Below, in pieces: positions 1 to 8,379 of a stretch of 53,802 nt of DNA. Source of the stretch: Streptomyces sp. S3(2020) (lineage in GTDB: Bacteria; Actinomycetota; Actinomycetes; Streptomycetales; Streptomycetaceae); contig NZ_JABERD010000050.1 of the NCBI RefSeq assembly GCF_013044505.1, positions 1 through 53,802 on the forward strand, written 5' to 3'. Within the stretch, counting starts at the first letter, position 1. Each line of letters begins with the position of its first letter. A model generated the notes under the pieces. The model saw only the letters and a program-made list of their open reading frames with translations, was not told the origin of the DNA and made no database searches. The translations under genes were made by a program, and so were the position numbers.

Positions 1-32
1 CCTGTGGGATCGGAGATGTGCAGAAGAGACAG
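1..32 (+). other. Residual Nextera read-2 sequencing adapter (artefact)
   Basis: The first 32 bases align without gaps to the 3' 32 bases of the Illumina Nextera read-2 transposase adapter at 27 of 32 positions. Mismatches are at window positions 2, 3, 9, 21 and 23. The part at 14-32 corresponds to the 19-base Tn5 mosaic end (AGATGTG...AAGAGACAG) with two mismatches. This is best read as untrimmed adapter at a contig end, not genome. It also explains why an apparent reading frame opens at base 4 upstream of the first gene. Confidence 0.9.
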
Positions 33-84
33 GCCCAGCCGAGCCCCGCTCGCTCAAGGCCCGCACCTGCCGAGGGGATTCCTC

Positions 85-1617
85 ATGGCACCACCATCAC
101 CCCTGCTCACCATGTCCGGTATCACCAAGTCGTTCCCGGGCGTTCGCGCCCTGGACGGTGTGGATCTAGAGGTCCAGGCCGGTGAAGTCCATTGCCTCCT
201 CGGGCAGAACGGGGCCGGCAAGTCGACCCTCATCAAGGTCCTGGCCGGCGCCCACCAGCCCGACGAGGGCACCATCACCTGGCGCGGCGAGCCTGTCACC
301 CTGCGCTCGCCGATCGCCGCCATGCGCCTCGGTATCGCCACCATCTACCAGGAACTCGACCTGATCGAGGGGCTGTCCGTCGCGGAGAACGTCTTCCTCG
401 GGCACGAACCGACCTCCGCCGGGTTCGTCGTGCGCGGCTCCGCCGCCCGTAAGGCGACCGCGGAGTTGCTGGAACGTCTGGGGCACTCGGAGATCGACCC
501 CTCGCGACTCGTCGGTGACCTGTCCGCGGCGCAGCAGCAGATCGTCTCCATGGCCCGCGCGCTGTCCCACGAGGTCCGTTTGATCGTGATGGACGAGCCG
601 TCCGCGGCACTCGACCCCGAAGAGGTGGACAACCTCTTCCGGATCGTGGGCGAACTGACGGACGACGGGGTCGCCGTCGTCTACATCTCCCACCGTCTTG
701 AGGAGATCCGGCGCATCGGTGACCGGGTCACGGTCCTCAAGGAGGGCCGGTCGGTCGCGGGCGGGCTGCCCGCCGAGTCGACGCCGACCCATGAGGTCGT
801 GGCCCTGATGACCGGGCGGAATGTGGAGTACGTCTTCCCCAAGCGCTCCGAGCGCCCCGAGGCAGGCTTCGCCACGGGGAAGGAACCGGTGCTGACGGTC
901 GAAGGGCTCACCCGGCGAGGGGAGTTCGCGCCCGTCGATCTGGAGCTGGGGCCCGGAGAGATCGTCGGTCTGGCCGGGCTCGTCGGGTCCGGGCGCAGCG
1001 AGATCCTGGAGACGATCTACGGGGCGCGCAGGCCTGACGGCGGCCGGGTCCTCGTCGACGGCACCCCCCTGCGCCCGGGAAGCGTCCGCGCCGCCGTCCG
1101 CGCCGGCATCGGGCTGGCGCCCGAGGAGCGCAAGGCGCAGGGCCTGCTGATGCTGGAGTCCGTCAGCAGCAACGTCTCGGTCTCCACCCTGTCCCGGTTC
1201 GCCCGCGCGGGCTGGATCGACCGGCGTACCGAGCGGGCCGCGACGCACCAGGCGGTGCGGGAACTGTCTCTCCGACCGGACAATCCCGATGCCGCGATCA
1301 GGACCCTGTCCGGCGGCAACCAGCAGAAGGCGGTCCTCGCACGGTGGCTGCTGCGGGGCTGCAAGGTGCTGCTGCTGGACGAGCCGACCAGGGGCGTCGA
1401 CATCGGCGCCCGGGCGGAGCTCTACGCCGTGATCCGCCGGCTGGCCGACGAGGGCCTGGCCGTACTTCTCGTGTCCAGTGAGGTGCCCGAGGTCCTGGGA
1501 CTCGCCGACCGCGTGCTGGTGCTGCGTGAAGGCAGCGTCGTGCACACCGCGGACGCCCGGGAGCTCGACGAGCACCGTGTACTCGATCTTGTGATGGAAG
1601 GGAGCCCGACGCCATGA
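85..1617 (+). CDS. Sugar ABC transporter, tandem ATP-binding protein (RbsA/XylG/MglA type)
   Basis: 510-residue cytoplasmic ATPase that powers import of a monosaccharide or polyol by the permease and binding protein encoded next. Two fused ABC modules are visible. The first has Walker A GQNGAGKST at residues 40-48, an atypical signature LSAAQQQ near 146 and Walker B ending DEPSAAL near 170. The second has a degenerate Walker A (GLVGSGRSE), signature LSGGNQQK near 408 and DEPTRGVD near 432. A degenerate second P-loop is normal in this family. The start is set at ATG 85, 7 bases after GAGGGG; the frame opens further upstream, but that segment is adapter. The stop overlaps the permease start by four bases (ATGA), indicating translational coupling. 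The substrate cannot be read; the neighbouring Gfo/Idh/MocA dehydrogenase and inositol-synthase-like gene favour a sugar or inositol-like polyol. Confidence 0.93.
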   Translation: MAPPSPLLTMSGITKSFPGVRALDGVDLEVQAGEVHCLLGQNGAGKSTLIKVLAGAHQPDEGTITWRGEPVTLRSPIAAMRLGIATIYQELDLIEGLSVAENVFLGHEPTSAGFVVRGSAARKATAELLERLGHSEIDPSRLVGDLSAAQQQIVSMARALSHEVRLIVMDEPSAALDPEEVDNLFRIVGELTDDGVAVVYISHRLEEIRRIGDRVTVLKEGRSVAGGLPAESTPTHEVVALMTGRNVEYVFPKRSERPEAGFATGKEPVLTVEGLTRRGEFAPVDLELGPGEIVGLAGLVGSGRSEILETIYGARRPDGGRVLVDGTPLRPGSVRAAVRAGIGLAPEERKAQGLLMLESVSSNVSVSTLSRFARAGWIDRRTERAATHQAVRELSLRPDNPDAAIRTLSGGNQQKAVLARWLLRGCKVLLLDEPTRGVDIGARAELYAVIRRLADEGLAVLLVSSEVPEVLGLADRVLVLREGSVVHTADARELDEHRVLDLVMEGSPTP

Positions 1618-2642
1618 CGCAGCCGGCCACCGCGGCGCAGCAGGAAGCACCGCCGCCCGCCGCCAAGTCCGCCGGAGACCACGGCAGTTCACGTCGAACC
1701 GGTCGACGGTGGGACGTGCGCACGCTGTCCCTGCTCGGAGTCCTCGCCGCCCTCGTCGCGGTCGGCGGGATCACCGCACCGCAGGAGTTCCTGGCGACGA
1801 GCAACCTGCAACTCGTCCTCACCCAGGCCTCCGTGATCGGCGTCGTCACCGTCGGCATGACCTTCGTCATCACCAGCGGCGGGATCGACCTGTCGGTCGG
1901 CGCGATGGTGGCGCTCGCCTCGGTGTGGGCGACGACCGTGGCGACCCAGGAGTTCGGGTTCGCCGGCATCCTCTTCACCGCGGTGATCGTCGGTGTGGGC
2001 TGCGGCCTCGTGAACGGTCTGCTGATCGCCTACGGCAGGATGGTGCCGTTCATCGCGACGCTGGCCATGCTCGCCTCCGCCCGGGGCCTGGCCTTGCAGA
2101 TCACGGACGGCAGCACCCAGATCGTGTCCGTCGAGTCCGTGCTCGACCTCGGCGCCAGGGACGCCTACGTCCTGGGCATCCCGCCCCTCGTCCTGATCTT
2201 CGCCGCGGTCACCGTCGTCGGCTGGCTGGTGCTCAACCGCACCACCTTCGGCCGTCGCACCGTCGCGGTCGGCGGCAACGCGGAGGCCGCCCGGCTCGCC
2301 GGTATCGACGTTCGCCGCCAACGCCTGTACCTGTACCTGCTGTCCGGGCTGTGCTGCGGTATCGCCGCGTTCATGCTGATCGTGCTCGCCGGCTCGGGCC
2401 AGAACACCAACGGCAACCTCTACGAGCTGGACGCCATAGCCGCGGCGATCATCGGCGGCACCCTGCTCAGCGGCGGCCGCGGCACCATCATCGGCTCCGT
2501 CCTCGGTGTGCTGATCTTCACCACGATCACCAACATCTTCGCCCTGAACAACCTCGAGACCGCTGTCCAGCAGATCGCCAAGGGCGCCATCATCGTCGCC
2601 GCCGTCCTGGTCCAGCGCCGCTCGCCGCACGGCGACACCTGA
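1614..2642 (+). CDS. Sugar ABC transporter permease (RbsC/XylH type)
   Basis: 342-residue integral membrane permease of the BPD_transp_2 family. It forms the translocation channel with the preceding ATPase. After about 40 hydrophilic residues there are roughly eight to ten hydrophobic helices. The family hallmark GGIDLSVGAMVAL occurs near residue 85, and the ...AAAIIGGTLLSGGRGTIIGSVLG segment near 280 matches the C-terminal conserved loop of RbsC-like proteins. The start ATG 1614 overlaps the ATPase stop. An 11-bp hairpin follows the stop, before the binding-protein gene. Confidence 0.93.
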   Translation: MTQPATAAQQEAPPPAAKSAGDHGSSRRTGRRWDVRTLSLLGVLAALVAVGGITAPQEFLATSNLQLVLTQASVIGVVTVGMTFVITSGGIDLSVGAMVALASVWATTVATQEFGFAGILFTAVIVGVGCGLVNGLLIAYGRMVPFIATLAMLASARGLALQITDGSTQIVSVESVLDLGARDAYVLGIPPLVLIFAAVTVVGWLVLNRTTFGRRTVAVGGNAEAARLAGIDVRRQRLYLYLLSGLCCGIAAFMLIVLAGSGQNTNGNLYELDAIAAAIIGGTLLSGGRGTIIGSVLGVLIFTTITNIFALNNLETAVQQIAKGAIIVAAVLVQRRSPHGDT

Positions 2643-2658
2643 CGCCGTACCGCACGCC

Positions 2659-2691
2659 GCCGGACGGCGGCCCCTGACACCGCCGTCCGGC
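2659..2691 (+). terminator. Intercistronic stem-loop between permease and binding protein
   Basis: A perfect 11-bp inverted repeat (arms 2659-2669 and 2681-2691, GCCGGACGGCG / CGCCGTCCGGC) with an 11-base loop. There is no T-tract. It lies between two genes of one operon, so it may attenuate transcription or protect an mRNA end rather than end the operon. Confidence 0.6.
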
Positions 2692-2743
2692 ACCCCCGCC
2701 TCCCCAACCGACGCACACCGCCCAGTCGAAGGGTCGATCCGCC

Positions 2744-3793
2744 ATGGCAAGAACCCCCGCCACCAGCCGTAGAGCGCTGCTGTTCGGCACCGCAGCCGTC
2801 TCCGCCGGCGCGCTGCTGACGGCCTGCACCAGCAATGAGCCCAAGGACCAGGAAGGGGCTGCGGAGAACGCCGCCCCGGTCGCGGACGACAAGCCGGGCA
2901 AGGCCGTCACCATCGGCTTCGCCGGACCGCAGGCCGACCACGGCTGGCTCAACGCCATCAACGACAACGCCAAGTCCCGCGCCAAGAAGTACTCGGACGT
3001 GACCCTGGAGATCACCGAGGGCTCCAACGACACGGCCCAGCAGATCGGCCAGATCCAGACCCTGATCAACAAGAAGGTCGACGTCCTGGTGATCCTGCCC
3101 GCCGACGGCAAGGCCCTCACCCAGGTCGGACTCCAGGCCATGAGGGCGGGTATACCCGTCGTCAACCTGGACCGCGTCTTCGCCTCCCCGCAGGCCTACC
3201 GCTGCTGGATCGGCGGCGACAACTACGGCATGGGCCTCAACGCCGGGCACTACATCGGCGAACAGCTCAAGGACGTGAAGAACGCCAAGGTCGTCGAACT
3301 CGCCGGCCTCGACAACCTGGAGCTGACCCAACAGCGCACCAAGGGCTTCGACGACGCACTGAAGAACTACCCCAACATCAAGAAGGTGGCCCGCCAGGCC
3401 GCAGACTTCACCGTGGAGTCGGGACAGGCCAAGATGGCCCAACTCCTCCAGGCCCAGTCGAAGTTCGACGCGCTGTGGAACCACGACGACGACCAGGGCG
3501 TGGGCGCGCTGCGGGCCATCGAGCAGGCCGGGCGCGACGACTTCCTGATGGTCGGCGGCGCGGGCGCCAAGTCCGCGATGGACGCCATCAAGACCGGCGA
3601 CAGCGTGCTCAAGGCGACCGTCCTCTACCCGCCGACCATGGCCGCCTCCGCCATCGATCTCGCCCGCGCCCTCGGCCAGGGCAAGGGTGTCGGCGGCCTC
3701 GCCGAGTTCGAGATCCCGTCCTCACTGACCCTCTACTCGGCCGTCGTCACCAAGGACAACGTCGACCAGTACCTGCCGACCGGCTTCATCTGA
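2744..3793 (+). CDS. Sugar ABC transporter substrate-binding lipoprotein (RbsB type)
   Basis: 349-residue periplasmic-binding-protein-like lipoprotein (Peripla_BP_4 family) that captures the substrate outside the membrane. The N-terminus has twin arginines (TSRRALLFG) followed by a hydrophobic stretch and lipobox LTAC with Cys28, a Tat-lipoprotein arrangement common in streptomycetes. The body shows the family's pattern VTIGFAGPQADHGWLNAI, then QIQTLINKKVDVLVILPADG, then a hinge-containing second lobe. The start is ATG 2744, with only a weak AAGGG upstream. It follows the permease after 101 bases that contain a hairpin. The order ATPase-permease-binding protein is standard for this subfamily. 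Confidence 0.92.
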   Translation: MARTPATSRRALLFGTAAVSAGALLTACTSNEPKDQEGAAENAAPVADDKPGKAVTIGFAGPQADHGWLNAINDNAKSRAKKYSDVTLEITEGSNDTAQQIGQIQTLINKKVDVLVILPADGKALTQVGLQAMRAGIPVVNLDRVFASPQAYRCWIGGDNYGMGLNAGHYIGEQLKDVKNAKVVELAGLDNLELTQQRTKGFDDALKNYPNIKKVARQAADFTVESGQAKMAQLLQAQSKFDALWNHDDDQGVGALRAIEQAGRDDFLMVGGAGAKSAMDAIKTGDSVLKATVLYPPTMAASAIDLARALGQGKGVGGLAEFEIPSSLTLYSAVVTKDNVDQYLPTGFI

Positions 3794-3861
3794 CCGGTCC
3801 GGGCCGCCCGTCCCGCGAACACAGCGATGAGTCAGTGACACTCCGACGAGGAGGAATCCGT

Positions 3862-5076
3862 ATGGAACAGAGGGACAGTCGGACCGCACCGCCCGCCCTC
3901 GGCGTGGGCATGGTCGGCTACGCGTTCATGGGCGCCGCGCACTCACAGGGGTGGCGCACCGTTGGGCACGTGTTCGACCTGCCGCTGCGGCCGGTCATGG
4001 CCGCGATCGCCGGCCGCGACGCGCACGCCGTGCGGGCGGCGGCCGACAAGCACGGCTGGGCCGCGACGGAGACCGACTGGCGCGCCCTCATCGTCCGCGA
4101 CGACGTACAGCTCGTCGACATCTGCACACCGGGCGACAGCCACGCGGAGATCGCGATCGCCGCGCTGGAGGCGGGCAAGCACGTACTGTGCGAGAAGCCG
4201 CTGGCCAACTCGGTCGCCGAGGCGGAGGCCATGACCGCGGCCGCCGAAGCGGCCCGCTCACGCGGGCAGTTGGCCATGGTGGGCTTCAACTACCGGCGGG
4301 TGCCCGCCCTCGCCTTCGCCCGCCGGCTCATCGCCGACGGCAGGCTCGGCACGCTGCGCCACGTACGGGTCAACTACCTCCAGGACTGGCTGGTCGATCC
4401 CGACTTCCCGCTGACCTGGCGGCTGCAACGGGAGCACGCGGGGTCGGGGGCGCTCGGCGACCTCGGCGCGCACATCGTCGACCTCGCGCAGTACCTGGCG
4501 GGAGAGGAGCTGGTCGGCGTCTCCGCCCAGATGGAGACCTTCGTCAGGCACCGCCCCCGCCTCGACGGTGCCTCCTCGGGCCTGACCGCCTCCGGCGGCA
4601 CCCGGCACGGTCCGGTGACGGTCGACGACGCGGCCGTCTTCACCGGCCGGCTCGCCTCGGGGGCGCTCGCCACGTTCGAGGCGACCCGGATGGCCACAGG
4701 GCGCAAGAACGCGCTGCACCTGGAGATCAACGGCGAGTCCGGTTCGCTCGCCTTCGACCTGGAGCGGCTCAACGAACTGTCCTTCCACGACCACCGGGAG
4801 CCCGCCGCCACGGCGGGGTTCCGCAGGATCGTCGTCACCGAGGCGGACCACCCCTACCTGGAGGCCTGGTGGCCGCCGGGCCACGCGCTCGGCTACGAGC
4901 ACACCTTCGCCCACCAGGCCCGCGATCTGGTCGAGGCCATCGCGTCGGGCACCGACCCGATGCCGTCGTTCGCCGACGGTCTCCAGGTGCAGCGGGTGCT
5001 CGCCGCGGTGGAGGAGAGCGCGCAGAAGAACTCCGTCTACACCCCTGTCCAGGCCGCCGAGCCCGAGGTCGGCTAG
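3862..5076 (+). CDS. Gfo/Idh/MocA family NAD(P)-dependent oxidoreductase
   Basis: 404-residue cytoplasmic oxidoreductase, probably acting on the sugar or polyol imported by the upstream transporter. The N-terminal Rossmann fold begins GVGMVGYAFMGAAHSQGW. The typical DICTPGDSHAEIAIAALEAGKHVLCEKPLA segment (motif EKP) lies near residue 110. The C-terminal substrate domain contains GALGDLGAHIVDLAQYL with the conserved DxxxH-type catalytic pair. The start ATG 3862 follows GAGGAGG with 7-base spacing; the frame is open upstream but overlaps the binding-protein gene. It sits 68 bases after that gene and is probably co-transcribed. Related proteins include inositol 2-dehydrogenases and glucose-6-dehydrogenases; the exact substrate is unknown. 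Confidence 0.92.
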   Translation: MEQRDSRTAPPALGVGMVGYAFMGAAHSQGWRTVGHVFDLPLRPVMAAIAGRDAHAVRAAADKHGWAATETDWRALIVRDDVQLVDICTPGDSHAEIAIAALEAGKHVLCEKPLANSVAEAEAMTAAAEAARSRGQLAMVGFNYRRVPALAFARRLIADGRLGTLRHVRVNYLQDWLVDPDFPLTWRLQREHAGSGALGDLGAHIVDLAQYLAGEELVGVSAQMETFVRHRPRLDGASSGLTASGGTRHGPVTVDDAAVFTGRLASGALATFEATRMATGRKNALHLEINGESGSLAFDLERLNELSFHDHREPAATAGFRRIVVTEADHPYLEAWWPPGHALGYEHTFAHQARDLVEAIASGTDPMPSFADGLQVQRVLAAVEESAQKNSVYTPVQAAEPEVG

Positions 5077-5665
5077 AGAGCCGTCAGGAACCCCGCTCGG
5101 ATCCATCACGTCGACCGCAAGGGGGCCCGTAAGCGAGTCGACGGGCGCAACGGTCGGCTCGGCCGGGACTGCGTCTCTGCCGGGCGGCGACAACTGGCGC
5201 TCCGCGGCGCGGACGTGACATGCCGTCGGTTTCGACGGTGTGGCCGCCGGGCGGATCCGGGCTGCCCCGACATCACTTTGTCCTGATCAAGGAAAAAGTT
5301 CGTCGTCTTCGATGCGCGAAGGGTTCCGGTCAAGGACGAACGAGGCTACGGTCCCTTTCGTGCACAGGCACCACACAGTGCTTCGAGACTGACGGCGCAT
5401 TCAGGTCGCACGGCGCACGGCTCGTGCGACCGGCAACGGAGGACGTCCCTGCACGGCGCAGGGCCAAGAGCCCCCAGGTATCCCGCACTTCCACCGGCGG
5501 CCCCTTGCCGCCCACGCGCACGCCGTAACCGCGCCGAACACGGAGAAGCCCTCCTAGGCCGCGGCCAAAGCCGCCCCAATGCCGGCGGTGGACGGGAGGC
5601 CCCCGAGCCCCCTCCCACCGTCCTCCACACCACATCGGAACCTCGACATGGCAGGGAGGCAGCCC
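5077..5665. other. 589-base intergenic region, no gene recognised
   Basis: Short frames here are arginine/proline-rich and do not resemble proteins. The only visible signals are an AT-richer patch at 5271-5310 with the decamer ACTTTGTCCT at 5275-5284, which recurs upstream of the sugar dehydrogenase at 8284-8293, and a TACGGT hexamer at 5347-5352 that could be a -10 box for the next gene. The long apparent leader (about 300 bases) before GTG 5666 is unexplained. Confidence 0.5.
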
Positions 5666-6817
5666 GTGAACAACGACCACGAAGCACCGGAGCCCCAGAC
5701 CGGCGAGCCCACCGCACGCACCGGTGTCTGGTTCGTCGGCGCCCGCGGATCGGTGGCCACCACCGCCGTCGCCGGATGCGCCGCGGTCACCGCCCGACTC
5801 CATCCGCCGACCGGCATGGTCACCGAGACGCCACCCTTCGACGGCAGCGGCCTGCCGGCCCTGTCCGCACTCGTCTTCGGCGGCCACGACACCGCCCACT
5901 GCCCGCTGCCCAAGCGCGCCGAACACCTCACCGACGCGGGCGTCCTGCCGCACGGCCTCGCCCCCGCCGTACGCGCCGAACTCCAGGCCACGGACGAGGA
6001 GATACGTCCGGGCGGCCCGCTCCCGAACGACCCGCGCGGCGACGAGGAACTCATCACGGACTTCGCCGCCGACCTCACCTCCTTCCGCCTGCGCAACGCA
6101 CTGGCACGAGTGGTCGTCGTCAACGTCTCCGCCACGGAGCCGCTGCCCGCACCCGACGCCGTACGAATGCCGCCCAGCTCCCTCTACGCGGCCGCCGCCG
6201 TGCGAGCAGGCTGCCCCTACGTCAACTTCACACCGTCCACCGGGCTGCGCACCCCGGCCCTGACGGACGCCGCCGCGGCCGGCGGGCTTCCCCACGCGGG
6301 CCGTGACGGCAAGACCGGCCAGACGCTGCTACGAGCCGCGCTCGCACCGATGTTCGTCCAGCGCGCCCTGCACGTGCGGGCCTGGTCCGGCACCAATCTG
6401 CTGGGCGGGGGCGACGGGGCGGCGCTGGCCGACCCGGGCGCGGCCGCGGCGAAGAACGCCGGCAAGGAACGCGTCCTCGCCGAAACCCTCGGACACACCC
6501 CGCAGGGTGAGGTGCACATCGACGACGTGCCCGTGCTCGGCGACTGGAAGACCGCCTGGGACCACGTCGCCTTCGAGGGTTTCCTCGGCTCGCGCATGAT
6601 CCTCCAGACCATCTGGCAGGGCTGCGACTCCGCCCTGGCCGCACCCCTCGTGCTGGACCTGGCCCGCCTGGTCGCCCGCGCCCACGAGGCGGGCCTGTCC
6701 GGACCGCTGCCGGAACTGGGCTTCTACTTCAAGGACCCCGACGCGGGCCCCGCGGGCCTGTCCGAGCAGTTCACCGAACTGCTGTCGTTCGCCGACCGCC
6801 TGCGGGCGGCGCGGTGA
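5666..6817 (+). CDS. myo-Inositol-1-phosphate synthase-like protein (EboD type)
   Basis: 383-residue protein with the NAD-binding start GVWFVGARGSVATTAVAG and the late conserved block WSGTNLLGGGDG...KERVLAETLGH, then DDVPVLGDWKTAWDHVAFEGFLG, typical of the inositol-3-phosphate synthase superfamily. Family knowledge: classical members convert glucose-6-phosphate to inositol-3-phosphate, while divergent EboD-type members belong to a UbiA-linked export cluster whose product is unclear. Start GTG 5666 is preferred over ATG 5648 because GGGAGG lies 6 bases ahead of it. It lies between a sugar importer/dehydrogenase set and a Tat-exported TIM-barrel protein. The usual UbiA and TatD partners of the Ebo cluster are not in the window. 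The true reaction is uncertain. Confidence 0.8.
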   Translation: MNNDHEAPEPQTGEPTARTGVWFVGARGSVATTAVAGCAAVTARLHPPTGMVTETPPFDGSGLPALSALVFGGHDTAHCPLPKRAEHLTDAGVLPHGLAPAVRAELQATDEEIRPGGPLPNDPRGDEELITDFAADLTSFRLRNALARVVVVNVSATEPLPAPDAVRMPPSSLYAAAAVRAGCPYVNFTPSTGLRTPALTDAAAAGGLPHAGRDGKTGQTLLRAALAPMFVQRALHVRAWSGTNLLGGGDGAALADPGAAAAKNAGKERVLAETLGHTPQGEVHIDDVPVLGDWKTAWDHVAFEGFLGSRMILQTIWQGCDSALAAPLVLDLARLVARAHEAGLSGPLPELGFYFKDPDAGPAGLSEQFTELLSFADRLRAAR

Positions 6818-7010
6818 CCCGCTCCCTACCTGTTCCACCGCACCGCGAGCGACGCCGAAGGTCCGCTCGCCCTGGTACCCACCCCCCGCGCAGTGCCCGG
6901 CCGCGTCGCGGCCACCGAAGTGAAGTCCCTTCTCCCGCGGCTCGCCGGCCTCGCTCGACACGGCGGCCGTCAGGCATCCGCAGCACCGTGACAACGAAAG
7001 AGAGACCCCT

Positions 7011-8174
7011 GTGACCGCGTTCAACGACGAAGCCGTCACCGGCGACGCCCTGCGCCGCACCCTCGGCGTCAGCCGCCGCCGTTTCCTCACCACCTGCACG
7101 GCCGTCACCGGCGCGGCGATCGCCGCCCCGGTCTTCGGCGCCGCACCCGCCCTGGCGCACGACAGATCCGCAACGGGCGACCACGACCGGGGCCGTTCCG
7201 CCCTGGTCCCGTCGCACAAGCGCGGCATCATCCTCTACACCGTCCGTGACGCGGTCGGCCGCGACCCGCTCGCCTCCGACCTGCCCTCCGGTTTCCGCGA
7301 GGTGTTCAAGCAGCTGTCGCGCTTCGGCTACCGCCAGGTGGAGTTCGCCGGCTACGGCCAGCACGCCAACGCGCCCGGCGGCGCCGATCTGGGCACCGTC
7401 CAGGGCGCGAGGCTGCTGCGCTCCTGGCTCGACGACTACGGGCTGCGGGCCCAGGGCAGCCACGGCTTCATCCCGCCGTCCTGGCCGTTGACCTCATCCG
7501 ACCTGGACACCTTCAAGCGCTGGCTGGAGATATCCAACATCCTCGGCATGGAGCACATGGGCACCGGCGCCGACCCCACCAACACCCCCTACCGGGCCGA
7601 CTGGGACGTCGCCGCCAAGAAGTGGAACACCCTGGGCGCCATCGCCTGCCGCGAGGGCATCAAGCTCTACACCCACAACCACGACAGCGCCTACGACTTC
7701 CTGCTCGACGGCGGCCCGCTCGACGCCCAGGGCCGGCCGACCCGCAGCTCCGGTATCCGCAAGCTGGAGTACTTCCTGAAGGCGACCGACCGCAAGAGCG
7801 TCTATCTGGAGCTGGACGTCTTCTGGGCGCACGTGGCCCAGTACAAGTTCCACACGTACACCGCCCACGACGGCTCGCAGCGCAAGGACGTCTTCGACCC
7901 GGCCGCACTCGTGGTCCGCAACACCAACCGCTTCCCGCTCTTCCATGCCAAGGACGGCGTGGTCAACCTCCAGAGCGGCCTGGGCTACGACATGGTGCCG
8001 TTCGGCACGGGCGACATCGACTACCGGAAGTTCTTCACCCGCGTAGGGGCGAAGAACTACCACAACCCGATGGTCGAGCAGGACAACGCGCCCAGCGCGA
8101 GCGTCCCCGGCCAGTCCCTGGACTTCGCCCGCATCGGCTACGACAACCTCGCGGCCCTGCGCGCCCGCCACTGA
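7011..8174 (+). CDS. Tat-exported sugar phosphate isomerase/epimerase (TIM barrel)
   Basis: 387-residue AP-endonuclease-2-like TIM-barrel protein. The N-terminus carries a twin-arginine signal SRRRFLTT (residues 21-28), a hydrophobic core and an Ala-rich cleavage region ending PALA. This implies folding in the cytoplasm and export. The barrel shows FKQLSRFGYRQVEFAGYG, KLYTHNHDSAYDFL, and YLELDVFWAHVA, where His, Asp and Glu residues are the usual divalent-metal ligands of xylose-isomerase-like enzymes. Start GTG 7011 has AAGAGAG upstream. A strong hairpin terminator follows. Family members isomerise or epimerise sugars or inosose-type compounds; the substrate here is unknown. Confidence 0.88.
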   Translation: MTAFNDEAVTGDALRRTLGVSRRRFLTTCTAVTGAAIAAPVFGAAPALAHDRSATGDHDRGRSALVPSHKRGIILYTVRDAVGRDPLASDLPSGFREVFKQLSRFGYRQVEFAGYGQHANAPGGADLGTVQGARLLRSWLDDYGLRAQGSHGFIPPSWPLTSSDLDTFKRWLEISNILGMEHMGTGADPTNTPYRADWDVAAKKWNTLGAIACREGIKLYTHNHDSAYDFLLDGGPLDAQGRPTRSSGIRKLEYFLKATDRKSVYLELDVFWAHVAQYKFHTYTAHDGSQRKDVFDPAALVVRNTNRFPLFHAKDGVVNLQSGLGYDMVPFGTGDIDYRKFFTRVGAKNYHNPMVEQDNAPSASVPGQSLDFARIGYDNLAALRARH

Positions 8175-8192
8175 CGGAGCATCACCCGCCGT

Positions 8193-8222
8193 ACCCGCCC
8201 GGCGCCTTGGCGTCGGGCGGGT
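8193..8222 (+). terminator. Hairpin terminator after TIM-barrel gene
   Basis: Two 14-base arms (8193-8206 and 8209-8222) pair fully with one G-U wobble around TT. The stem sits 18 bases after the stop codon. As usual in streptomycetes there is no long U-tract. Confidence 0.75.
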
Positions 8223-8292
8223 CCCCCGGGCATGCCCGAAATGACTGGAAACCCCAGGACGAACTTTCTTCGAAAAGGTTGAAACTTTGTCC

Positions 8293-8322
8293 TTGACGAG
8301 TTGAAAGTGGGCGCCCTAGCGT
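8293..8322 (+). promoter_or_regulatory. Vegetative-type promoter for the sugar dehydrogenase gene
   Basis: TTGACG at 8293-8298 and TAGCGT at 8317-8322 are separated by 18 bases, close to the streptomycete housekeeping consensus, 58 bases before the start codon. The AT-rich segment just upstream (8263-8292) carries a TTCGAA core and repeated GAACTTTC / GAAACTTTG words that could be a repressor site. The decamer ACTTTGTCCT (8284-8293) overlaps the -35 and is shared with 5275-5284. Confidence 0.55.
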
Positions 8323-8379
8323 CCAACTCACGCATTCCGCCTGGCATTTCACCCGCTGGCCAGACCAAAGGAGTTCTGA

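Noticed and set aside
1..84. An N-terminal extension of the ABC ATPase from base 4
   Set aside because: Bases 1-32 are sequencing adapter, and the family's N-terminus begins shortly after ATG 85.
5077..5665. A gene in the 589-base gap before the inositol-synthase-like gene
   Set aside because: All frames on both strands are Arg/Ser/Pro-rich, without a ribosome site or recognisable motif.
6814..7014. A 66-codon frame with GTGA overlaps to both the synthase and isomerase genes
   Set aside because: The double overlap is striking, but the product is Arg/Pro/Ser filler with no hydrophobic core and looks like a shadow frame; a different frame in this stretch has better codon use.
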